Shown: in pieces, positions 26,791 to 34,489 of the stretch
Layout of the letters: each line of letters opens with the position of its first letter
Numbering within the stretch: position 1 is the first letter of the stretch
NCBI GenBank assembly: GCA_938002955.1
Contig: CALLAA010000181.1
Span: forward strand, 1 to 40,260
Direction of reading: 5' to 3'
DNA from: an uncultured Acidimicrobiales bacterium
GTDB taxonomy: Bacteria; Actinomycetota; Acidimicrobiia; Acidimicrobiales; SHLQ01
DNA length: 40,260 nucleotides
The notes under the pieces: model-generated
Database searches by the model: none
What the model was told of the DNA's origin: nothing
The model's input: only the letters and a program-made list of their open reading frames with translations
Position numbers and translations under genes: made by a program

Positions 26791-27641
26791 CCGAACCTGC
26801 GGTCGAACATGTCACCGCTGCAGACGGCACGTCGCTTGCGGTTCGACGTCTCGAAGGTACCGGCAACCCAATCGTGACCCTGCACGGCTTTACCGGCGAC
26901 GGCAGCACGATGCTCCCGCTGCTCGAGGCCTGTCGCAACGGACGCCCCGCTATGGCGATCGACCTCGTCGGCCACGGCGCCAGCGCGTCTCCCGAATCGC
27001 TCGAGCACTACGCCATGTCGTCGGTGGTCGACCAGGTGCTTTCGCTGATTGGCCCACATGACCCAGCAACGGTGCATTTGCTCGGGTACTCGATGGGCGG
27101 CCGGGTGGCGCTGTCGATCGCCGCTCGCGCTCCCTGGTACTTCGGCTCGATCATCACCGTCAGCTCAACCCCGGGAATTCTCGATCCGGTCCAACGTACC
27201 GCCCGGTACGAAGCTGACCAGGAACGTGCTGAGCACCTCGAGACGGTCGGCCTTGAATCCTTCATCGACGAATGGCTATCGCTGCCGCTCTTCGCTCCGT
27301 ATGTGGCTGCTCTCGGTGACACCGAACGAGCGCAGACGATCGCTCAACGCTGCTCGGGCAACGTCCTGGGTCTGGCGAACAGCCTTCGCGGAACGGGAAC
27401 GGGCTCGATGCCTCCTACCTGGCAGACCCTGCCGTCGGTCAGATCGCCAGTCCTTGCGATCGCGGGCGCACTGGACACTGCCTATGTCGAGATCGCCAAA
27501 CGCATCGCAGAAGCGGCACCTTTTGGCCAGACAGCCATCATCGACGGAGTTGGCCATGTCGCTCATCACGAAAATTGTTCCGCAGTAGCCGCACCGATCG
27601 CTGCGTTTCTGGAAGGGTGTGATCGTCATGGAGATCTCTAG
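26787..27641 (+). CDS. menH: Alpha/beta hydrolase, probable SHCHC synthase MenH
   Basis: 284 residues. MenH eliminates pyruvate from SEPHCHC to give SHCHC. Motifs: VTLHGFTGDGS oxyanion region, nucleophile elbow GYSMGGR with Ser102, and GHVAHHE with the catalytic His near the end. GYSMGGR plus the position directly after menD (4-nt overlap) support MenH over other hydrolases. The usual MenH is about 250 residues; this one is slightly longer in the N-terminus. The start ATG at 26787 is set by the coupling. Confidence 0.9.
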   Translation: MTEPAVEHVTAADGTSLAVRRLEGTGNPIVTLHGFTGDGSTMLPLLEACRNGRPAMAIDLVGHGASASPESLEHYAMSSVVDQVLSLIGPHDPATVHLLGYSMGGRVALSIAARAPWYFGSIITVSSTPGILDPVQRTARYEADQERAEHLETVGLESFIDEWLSLPLFAPYVAALGDTERAQTIAQRCSGNVLGLANSLRGTGTGSMPPTWQTLPSVRSPVLAIAGALDTAYVEIAKRIAEAAPFGQTAIIDGVGHVAHHENCSAVAAPIAAFLEGCDRHGDL

Positions 27642-28674
27642 AGCGTCCTCAGCCACCTTCGACATCCGGTTGACCGAAACACTGACAACGGGCGCAGGCG
27701 GTATCGGCGACCGAGGCGGGCTCTCGCTTGTCGTCCACGGACGCGACGGCCGCGTCGGACGCGGGCAGACCGCCCCGATCCCGGGCATGGACGGTCCAGG
27801 GCTCGAAGCGCTCGCGGTCGATCTCGACCGCTGGTGCGGCACTGCCTCTGGCACGCCGGTCGACGAGGCCCTCGCTGCCCTGTCGACGTTTACCGGAAGT
27901 CCGCTCGCACGCTTCGCCATTCATACTGCTCTCGCCGACCTTGCGTGCCAGGACGCTGGTCTTCCGCTCGCTCAGTGGCTCCGTTCTGGTTCGCCCGGTT
28001 CGGTTCGGGCGAACGGTCTCGTGACCGAGCTCAACCCCGGTGCGGTTCACTCACGCGCCATCGAGTTGGTGTCCCAGGGAGCGACGGCGATCAAGCTCAA
28101 GGTGGGCGTGGCCGAGAGCGCCCAAGATGTCACCCGCATCATCGCCGCCAGCGAGGCGGCCGGTCCTGACGTGTCGCTTCGACTCGATGCAAACGGCGCG
28201 TGGTCACGAGAAGCCGCCGAGCGTGTGATCGGACGCGTTGGGATGCACCGGATCGACTACATCGAGGATCCAACGGACACGCCGTCGCAGTATCGAGAAA
28301 TCGAAGCGGCAACCGGTGTCGCTGTTGCGCTCGACGTACCCGTCACCCACGATGCAGCGGCTGCAATCGACGCCGCGAACGTGTCGGTCGCAGTCGTCAA
28401 GCCAGCGGCGATCGGTGGTGTCGACCGGGTGATCGACCTCGCACGGTCACGACCGGAGCTTCGGATCATCGTGACATCGTCGATCGACCGCGAGATCGGG
28501 CTGGCAGCAGCGATTCATGCAGCAGCGGCGCTCCCTCGCGACGAGGACGCTCACGGGCTCTCTACGGGCCTGCTCGTGCGCAGCATGCCAGACGCCCTCC
28601 TGCCCCATGCAGGCGCCGTTGCGGTGCCGTCAGAGCCTGGAGTGTGGACCGTCGACCCCTTGGGCGCTGACTAA
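27628..28674 (+). CDS. menC: o-Succinylbenzoate synthase
   Basis: 348 residues from ATG at 27628; GGAAGGG lies 10 nt before it, whereas the GTG at 27619 is too close to that site. Enolase superfamily, dehydrates SHCHC to o-succinylbenzoate. Catalytic Lys pair in AIKLKVG (near 154-156), metal ligands in LRLDANGAW (Asp near 187) and IEDPTD (Glu near 211), and the second catalytic Lys in VVKPAAIGG (near 257). It overlaps menH by 14 nt. The TAA stop overlaps the stop of the convergent VanY-like gene. Confidence 0.94.
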   Translation: MEISRASSATFDIRLTETLTTGAGGIGDRGGLSLVVHGRDGRVGRGQTAPIPGMDGPGLEALAVDLDRWCGTASGTPVDEALAALSTFTGSPLARFAIHTALADLACQDAGLPLAQWLRSGSPGSVRANGLVTELNPGAVHSRAIELVSQGATAIKLKVGVAESAQDVTRIIAASEAAGPDVSLRLDANGAWSREAAERVIGRVGMHRIDYIEDPTDTPSQYREIEAATGVAVALDVPVTHDAAAAIDAANVSVAVVKPAAIGGVDRVIDLARSRPELRIIVTSSIDREIGLAAAIHAAAALPRDEDAHGLSTGLLVRSMPDALLPHAGAVAVPSEPGVWTVDPLGAD

Positions 28675-30005
28675 CTCCGAGGCATTCGTTCAGCACCTTC
28701 GAGGATGCTCCAATGCCACGGCTCCGACTCAAGGTTCTCAAAGCCATACGCCGGTGCATTTCGGGCGAGCCAGACAAAGGCCGAGCTGTCTCGCGACTGA
28801 ATCGATGCGCCGTTGAAGGTGAAGTCGATCGCTCTTCCCTGCTCATGCTTGGAAAACCCCGGCCGTGCCGTTGGTGGAGCACACTCGAAGACCGGGCGAT
28901 GCCAGATGTCGTAGTCGGTGCCGCCGCAATGGGCGGCGCGAAGCTCGATCTGTAGCTGGATTGGCCGGTAGCCCCAGCCGGCGAGGTTTACCCCTTCGTC
29001 AAACGCCTTGTCGAAGAGGGCTTGGGTCTGTTCGGCGATGTCTTCGTGAACCTCGATCTGGAAGAACGGTTCGACGTCGAGCGGGATGAGGACCGGCAGC
29101 TCTTCGCCGGTCTCTTCGTCAATTTCGGGGTCGGGGAGGTCTCCGGGACGGTAGAAGTCGAGGCGAACAATGTCGTCGAGATCGACGGGGGTTGGAATCT
29201 CGACACCATTTCGTCGTGCTGCTGCGGCGACGCGCTGGTTTATCGACGTCTGCTTGTCTCGGATCTTGGTGGCGAGTTCGACGTCGCGCTCTTGCAAGAT
29301 TGCAGCTTCGGCGATCTGGGCTTCGAGACGGATCTCGGCTGCGGTGACGACCTTGGCTTGTCGGTCGAGGGCTTCTTCCAGTGCGAGCGTACGGTCCTCT
29401 ACTTCGGCGAGGAACTGTTCTGCGCTTTCGACGGCGTTCCGCTCCGATTCGAGCAGCAGTTCGGCTTCGAATTCCAGCGCACGTAGCCGGTCGATTCCGT
29501 CGCCCAAGGTGCCCGTCTGGAGTTCGAGCAAGTGGATAAAGCGTGCGGACTCACCAGGATCGTCGGAAAGCACCAATTCGGTGACGTCGTCGCCACTTCC
29601 GCTTTCTCCCGTGAAGCTCGATACCGCCAAATTGGTGAGGTGTTCGCGTACGAGCACCGTCTCCTGCAGGACGAGGTCTCGTTCGTCACGAGCCTGATCG
29701 ATCGATGCGAGGGACGCCTCATAGGCAGTCTCGGCCTCCTGCAAACGAATGCGTTGCAGGTTCACAAATGCGGCCAGGTCGTCGAGTGCTTGGGTGACCT
29801 CTTCGACGGTTGCGGTGACGATGTCGATATCGCCGACGGCGAGCGCGGCCTCTTTCGCGGTGCGCTCGCGCTCTTCCTTCAGATCTTCGATCTCTTGGTC
29901 ATCTTCGGAGTACTGGGCGCCAACCGTCACGGTCGCAGCAAATAGCGCAACAAAAACGAGAAAAGCGCAGGCCAGAGACCGCGCAGAAAACAGGAATCGA
30001 AACAC
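28671..30005 (-). CDS. Secreted coiled-coil VanY-type peptidase, copy A
   Basis: 444 residues from GTG at 30005. Signal peptide (about 1-30), long coiled coil (about 35-270), then an M15B/VanY D-Ala-D-Ala carboxypeptidase-like domain. Zinc/catalytic residues are all present: SKHEQGRAID (His387, Asp394) and EPWHW (Glu428, His431). A conserved Cys pair (AHCGGTDYD...FEC) probably forms a disulfide. An acidic Pro-rich insert (about 300-340) distinguishes it from copies B and C. Coiled-coil N-termini fused to wall hydrolases resemble PcsB/RipC enzymes controlled by FtsEX, so a cell-division hydrolase is plausible. Third gene of the tandem set; stop shares CTAA with menC. Confidence 0.9.
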   Translation of the reverse strand: MFRFLFSARSLACAFLVFVALFAATVTVGAQYSEDDQEIEDLKEERERTAKEAALAVGDIDIVTATVEEVTQALDDLAAFVNLQRIRLQEAETAYEASLASIDQARDERDLVLQETVLVREHLTNLAVSSFTGESGSGDDVTELVLSDDPGESARFIHLLELQTGTLGDGIDRLRALEFEAELLLESERNAVESAEQFLAEVEDRTLALEEALDRQAKVVTAAEIRLEAQIAEAAILQERDVELATKIRDKQTSINQRVAAAARRNGVEIPTPVDLDDIVRLDFYRPGDLPDPEIDEETGEELPVLIPLDVEPFFQIEVHEDIAEQTQALFDKAFDEGVNLAGWGYRPIQLQIELRAAHCGGTDYDIWHRPVFECAPPTARPGFSKHEQGRAIDFTFNGASIQSRDSSAFVWLARNAPAYGFENLESEPWHWSILEGAERMPRS

Positions 30006-30084
30006 GAGGTAACCATCGGCTCAGCGGCGCCGAAGATGAGCCGTTCGACCTAAACGCAAGGCCGAATAGGGGCGCCCGGTTGGC

Positions 30085-31335
30085 CTATTGCCCGGTCGTG
30101 CTCCAGTGCCATGGTTCCGACGGCAGATTCACGAAGTTCCACCGGTGCGCGTTGTTGTTCAACCACACGAATCCTGGATTGGAGTGGGTGGTGATCGATC
30201 CGCCCCGATACGTGAAGTCGATGGCGAGGCCGCGTTCGTGCATCGACTGGCCGGGACGGGCTGTGGGTGGCCGACACGCAGAAGCTGGTTTCTCCCACAC
30301 GTCGTACTCGCTCGTTCCGCAGTGCTTTTGGCGAAGCTCGATCTGTCGGATGTTGTCGCGATAGCCCCACCCGCTGAGATCAACTCCATCGGCACGAGCA
30401 GCGTTGAGCATTTCGTCGACCGTTGCCGCGATGCTGCTGTGCACTTGAATGCCCTGAACGGTGGAAATGTCGGCAGGAGTCGCAACGGGAGGACGCTCTG
30501 CACGTGCCTTGGCAGCTTCGATCGCTGCCCGTCGAGCGGCTTCTTGACGGATCCGGCGAGCGATCGCTTCCTCTTGCTGGCGGATCTTGGCCGCGGCTTC
30601 CGAGTCGCGCTCCTCGAGGACCGCAGCCTCGGCGAGACGAGCTTCCAAGCGGCTTTCGGCCGCGGCGACGAGCTCGATCTGTGATTCTTGGGACGCCACG
30701 AGATCGACGCGACGCCGCTCGGCCTCAATCCGTCCCGCCTCGGCTGCAGCAGCAGCCTCCTGGCGTTGCTGCGAGACGACCTCGGCTTCGGCAACGAGGG
30801 AACGCAGTCGATCGATGCCATCACCGAGCGAACCCGTTTGGAATTCGACAAGGCTACGGCGACGTGCGGCTTCGGTTGGATCGTCGGAGAGCAACAGCGC
30901 CGTGAGGTCCTCGCCGTTCGCTCCTGATTCGCCGGTGAACGACGCAACTGCGAGATCGCGGACCTCGGCCTGGAGCGTCACGACCTCTTCGGCGATTTCT
31001 GCCTCACGACGAGCCGCCTCTGCTGCCTGTGCCTCGGCCGACCGGACGGTTTGCTCGGCATCAACGAGGCGTGCCTCTTGCAAGTCGACGAGGGCGTTGA
31101 TTGCATCGAGTGCCTCAACAACTTCGCCGAAGTCCGCGTTTGCCGCGTCGACCTTGACCGCCTGTGCACCCGCTTCGGCCTGAATTCGTTCTCGTTCGGC
31201 CTTGAGCTCTTCGAGTCGTTCCTTTTCCTCTTCGGTCTGTGCGTTCGCTGGCATGGTGATCGTGAAGACGGCCACCATGAGCAGCAGCAGACCAATACTG
31301 GAGCGCACGAGCGCGCGAAGATGACCACGAATCAC
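30085..31335 (-). CDS. Secreted coiled-coil VanY-type peptidase, copy B
   Basis: 416 residues from GTG at 31335; no clear ribosome site. Signal peptide ending ANAQ (about 32), Glu/Ala-rich coiled coil (35-280), VanY domain. Catalytic residues His366, Asp373 (SMHERGLAID), Glu407 and His410 (SEPWHW) are present. The central block SFTGESGANGEDLTALLLSD plus EFQTGSLGDGIDRLR is shared with copies A and C and interrupts the coiled coil, as a hinge might. It is closest to copy C in the coiled coil. Lies 79 nt upstream of copy A and 67 nt downstream of copy C. Confidence 0.92.
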   Translation of the reverse strand: MIRGHLRALVRSSIGLLLLMVAVFTITMPANAQTEEEKERLEELKAERERIQAEAGAQAVKVDAANADFGEVVEALDAINALVDLQEARLVDAEQTVRSAEAQAAEAARREAEIAEEVVTLQAEVRDLAVASFTGESGANGEDLTALLLSDDPTEAARRRSLVEFQTGSLGDGIDRLRSLVAEAEVVSQQRQEAAAAAEAGRIEAERRRVDLVASQESQIELVAAAESRLEARLAEAAVLEERDSEAAAKIRQQEEAIARRIRQEAARRAAIEAAKARAERPPVATPADISTVQGIQVHSSIAATVDEMLNAARADGVDLSGWGYRDNIRQIELRQKHCGTSEYDVWEKPASACRPPTARPGQSMHERGLAIDFTYRGGSITTHSNPGFVWLNNNAHRWNFVNLPSEPWHWSTTGQ

Positions 31336-31402
31336 AGAGCTGAAACTAGTCGGTTTCAGGTGTTGAGTGGGGCATTGGGCACCCGCTCAAATGCAGGGGG
31401 CG

Positions 31403-32635
31403 CTAGCGGCCGTTCGTCGACCAGTGCCAGGATTCGCTCGGCAGGTTGTAGTAGCCGTACTTGGACGCATTGTTCGACAGCCAGACGAAGCACTCCGAAC
31501 CGCGCCAACAGCTCTGGAAGTCAATCGCAAGACCACGTTCGTGCATGGATTGTCCTGGTCGGGCGGTTGGAATTCGACAGCTGCTCGGCGACGCCGTGTA
31601 CACGTCGGGACATCCGTTGATCACACGAAGTTCGGCAGTGCGCTGCGGCGAGCGGTAGCTGTATCCAGACAGTCGGACACCGGCAGCACGTGCATCGCTG
31701 ATCATGCGGCTTACCTGATCCTGCACCGAGCTGTGTACGTAGAAGCCTTCAGCTTCGACGATGTCTTCGCCAGACGCTGGCTTTGGCGCTGCGGCGGCAC
31801 GACGTGCAGCTTCTGCGGCGGCCTTTCGTGCAGCCTCTTCGCGAATTCGCTTTGCGATGACCTCTTCTTGGGCCCGGATCTGGGCTGCGGCCTCTGCATC
31901 GAGTTCGTCGATGTAGGACGCTTCGGCCAGCCTGGCTTCGAGGCGAGCCTCGACATCGAGTACGAGTTCGGTCTGTGCGTCGACAGCAACATCGAGATCG
32001 CGTCGGCGGTTGAGTGCTTCGGTACGGTTCATCACCGCTGCTTCTACGGCTCGGACCCGATCGACCTCGACCTGTTCGGCTTCGGCCTCGAGAACGCGCA
32101 TCCGGTCGAGTGCGTCGCCAAGATTGCCGGTTTGGAACTCGACGAGGCTGCGACGGCGGACGGCTTCGGTTGGATCGTCCGACAACAAGAAGGCGGTGAG
32201 GTCCTCGCCGTTCTCGCCGGTTTCTCCGGTGAAGGATGCGACCGCAAGTTGGGCGACGAGGTCCTGTATCTCCAGGATCTCCGCGTCGATCGCCAGGCTC
32301 CGAGCCTCGGCTTGTACGACGAGCTGCTCGGCAGACCGAACCGCCTGTTCGGCGTCAGCCAATTTCGCTTCGTGGAGGTCGACGAGAGCGTTGATGTCGT
32401 CGAGCGCCTGGGCAACGGTCTCGAAGTCTGCGGTTGCGGCATCGACACGGACCGCAGCGGCGGCGACCTCGACCTGAATCTTCTCGCGTTCTTCCTTCAG
32501 TTCCTCGAGACGCTCTTCGTCATCCTCTTGAGCAACAGCGTCGCCCGAGAACAAAAACAGGGCCGCGAAGAGAACGACGACGAGGGCGCGCCAACGGCGC
32601 GTTTGAAGTGGCACCGCAAAAGACTGCCAGGTCAA
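31403..32635 (-). CDS. Secreted coiled-coil VanY-type peptidase, copy C
   Basis: 410 residues from TTG at 32635; a GTG at 32614 would remove seven residues and still leave a full signal peptide (ending AVAQ). Coiled coil about 40-275, with the shared SFTGETGENGEDLTAFLLSD hinge block. VanY domain with His365, Asp372 (SMHERGLAID), Glu401 and His404 (SESWHW); Pro is replaced by Ser in the last motif. It has an extra Cys pair (CWRGSEC). First gene of the tandem set; it diverges from menB with only about 53-74 bp between starts. Confidence 0.9.
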   Translation of the reverse strand: MTWQSFAVPLQTRRWRALVVVLFAALFLFSGDAVAQEDDEERLEELKEEREKIQVEVAAAAVRVDAATADFETVAQALDDINALVDLHEAKLADAEQAVRSAEQLVVQAEARSLAIDAEILEIQDLVAQLAVASFTGETGENGEDLTAFLLSDDPTEAVRRRSLVEFQTGNLGDALDRMRVLEAEAEQVEVDRVRAVEAAVMNRTEALNRRRDLDVAVDAQTELVLDVEARLEARLAEASYIDELDAEAAAQIRAQEEVIAKRIREEAARKAAAEAARRAAAAPKPASGEDIVEAEGFYVHSSVQDQVSRMISDARAAGVRLSGYSYRSPQRTAELRVINGCPDVYTASPSSCRIPTARPGQSMHERGLAIDFQSCWRGSECFVWLSNNASKYGYYNLPSESWHWSTNGR

Positions 32636-32688
32636 GCCACGAAGTGCAAAGCAGGGGCATAGACAGCCGTCACGGCTACTGTTCGTGC

Positions 32689-33591
32689 ATGGTTTCGGAG
32701 ATCTTCGATGAGTCCCATTGGTCTGTCATTCCCGGCTTTGAATCGCTGGAAGACATCACCTACCACCGGGCGCGAGCCCACGGCACCGTCCGCGTTGCCT
32801 TTAATCGGCCCGAGGTTCGCAACGCATTTCGGCCCCAGACCGTCGATGAGCTCTACCGCTGTCTGGACCACGCACGCATGTCGAGCGATGTCGGCTGCGT
32901 TCTGATCACCGGAAATGGTCCGTCGCCCAAAGACGGCGGATGGGCCTTTTGCTCAGGCGGCGACCAGCGAATCCGCGGCCGTACTGGGTATCAGTACGCC
33001 GAGGGCGAAACGGCCGACACCGTCGACCCCGCACGCGCCGGACGGTTACACATCCTTGAGGTACAGCGTCTAATTCGTTTCATGCCCAAGGTGGTCATCG
33101 CAGTGGTGCCGGGCTGGGCGGTGGGCGGAGGCCACAGCCTCCACGTCGTGTGCGACCTCACCATCGCGAGCGAGCAGCACGCGATCTTCAAGCAAACCGA
33201 CACCGACGTCGCAAGCTTCGATGGCGGTTACGGCTCGGCCTACCTCGCACGGATGATCGGCCAGAAGAAAGCTCGCGAGATCTTCTTCCTCGGGCAGAAT
33301 CACACCGCGAGCGAGGCTGCCGCCATGGGCATGGTGAACGCGGTGGTACCCCATAGCGAACTCGAGACGACAGCGCTCGAATGGGGCGCTTTGGTAAACG
33401 CGAAGAGCCCAACTGGCCAACGCATGTCGAAGTACGCAATGAACATGGTCGACGACGGGCTCGTTGGCCAGCAGGTCTTTGCTGGAGAGGCAACACGCCT
33501 CGCGTACATGACCGACGAGGCCGTCGAAGGCCGCGATGCATTCCTCGAAAAGCGTGCGCCCGACTGGTCGGCGTTCCCGTACTACTTCTAG
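32689..33591 (+). CDS. menB: 1,4-dihydroxy-2-naphthoyl-CoA synthase
   Basis: 300 residues from ATG at 32689 (MVSEIFDESHW). Crotonase-fold enzyme that closes the ring of o-succinylbenzoyl-CoA. VAFNRPEVRNAFRP, FCSGGDQRIRG and the MenB signature QTDTDVASFDGGYGS are present, and the C-terminus ends RAPDWSAFPYYF as in MenB. The open frame upstream to 32434 overlaps copy C antisense and is rejected. No ribosome site is visible; TACTGT at 32677-32682 lies 6 nt before the ATG and could be a -10 box of a leaderless transcript. It is separated from menDHC by the three VanY-type genes. Confidence 0.96.
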   Translation: MVSEIFDESHWSVIPGFESLEDITYHRARAHGTVRVAFNRPEVRNAFRPQTVDELYRCLDHARMSSDVGCVLITGNGPSPKDGGWAFCSGGDQRIRGRTGYQYAEGETADTVDPARAGRLHILEVQRLIRFMPKVVIAVVPGWAVGGGHSLHVVCDLTIASEQHAIFKQTDTDVASFDGGYGSAYLARMIGQKKAREIFFLGQNHTASEAAAMGMVNAVVPHSELETTALEWGALVNAKSPTGQRMSKYAMNMVDDGLVGQQVFAGEATRLAYMTDEAVEGRDAFLEKRAPDWSAFPYYF

Positions 33592-33594
33592 ACC

Positions 33595-33628
33595 GCATCG
33601 CTACTTTTCGAGGCATCGCTACTTTTCG
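33595..33628. repeat. Two 16-bp direct repeats after menB
   Basis: GCATCGCTACTTTTCG occurs at 33595-33610 and again at 33613-33628, an 18-bp period, directly after the menB stop in the 86-bp gap before the convergent hydrolase gene. No hairpin is evident. It may be a local duplication. Confidence 0.85.
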
Positions 33629-33677
33629 GGAGCATGAGTCGTCGGTCGCCTCGCAATGCGACTCGCCGTGGTGTGTC

Positions 33678-34475
33678 TTAGTGAGCGTCGGGGTCGACCA
33701 GGAATTCGTTGACGACCTGAGCAAGAAGCTCGGGCTGTTCGAGGAGCACCCGATGCTTTGCGCCGCTGACGTTGACCGCTTCACTCCCGTCGATCAGATC
33801 GAGAAGATCCGTCGCCGGGCTATGGCGTAGGACCGGGTCGTCTTCACCAACGATCACAAGCGTGCTCGCCCGAACGTGATGGGCCACATCGTCGAGATCG
33901 GCGTTGCGAAGCGCCTCGGCTCCGGCGAGATAGGCAGCTGGATCGATGTCCAACAGCATTGCGCGAGCGCTCTCTCGACGATCCGGAACCGTGTGCTGCC
34001 AGGCCTCGGAGAAAAACACCGAATCGAGATGATCGACGATGCCGGCCATGCCGAACTCTTCGACGCGACGGACCGTCTCGGCCCACCACGACTCGGTGCC
34101 AATACGCATTGCGGTAGCGGCCAAGATAAGACGTTCGACGCGGTCGGGCACGGCCGCAGCGAGTGTCGTGGCGACCAAACCACCAAGCGATGACCCCATC
34201 ACGTTGGCCCGAGGAATTTCGAGCGCGTCGAGCACCGCTAACGCATCGTCGGCGAGCTCGCCAACGGTGTACGGGAGGATCGGTTCGCCGACGGACAGGC
34301 CGTGGCCGCGCAGATCGAAGCGAATAACCCAATTGCGTTCCTCGAGCTCGGGCAGCATCGGCTCCCAGAAGTCGACTGTGGTACCGAGTGGGTTGATGAG
34401 TAACAGTGGTCGCCGTCGGTCATCGCCGGTGGTAACGACGTTGAGCGGGTAGGCCGAAGAAAGCACGATTGGCAT
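33678..34475 (-). CDS. Alpha/beta hydrolase (3-oxoadipate enol-lactonase-like)
   Basis: 265 residues. Motifs: INPLGTTVDFWEP oxyanion region, RFDLRGHGLS, nucleophile elbow GSSLGG (Ser96), GEDDPV (acid Asp) and GAKHRVLLEQPE (His). The pattern RFDLRGHG and length resemble PcaD-type enol-lactonases, but no other aromatic-catabolism gene is nearby, so the substrate is unknown. It begins 14 nt after the molybdopterin oxidoreductase gene ends on the same strand, suggesting cotranscription. Confidence 0.85.
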   Translation of the reverse strand: MPIVLSSAYPLNVVTTGDDRRRPLLLINPLGTTVDFWEPMLPELEERNWVIRFDLRGHGLSVGEPILPYTVGELADDALAVLDALEIPRANVMGSSLGGLVATTLAAAVPDRVERLILAATAMRIGTESWWAETVRRVEEFGMAGIVDHLDSVFFSEAWQHTVPDRRESARAMLLDIDPAAYLAGAEALRNADLDDVAHHVRASTLVIVGEDDPVLRHSPATDLLDLIDGSEAVNVSGAKHRVLLEQPELLAQVVNEFLVDPDAH

Positions 34476-34489
34476 GTCGGGAGCTTACG

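Noticed and set aside
32434-32688. Upstream extension of menB
   Set aside because: Lies antisense to the coiled-coil region of VanY copy C; the MenB family N-terminus begins at 32689.
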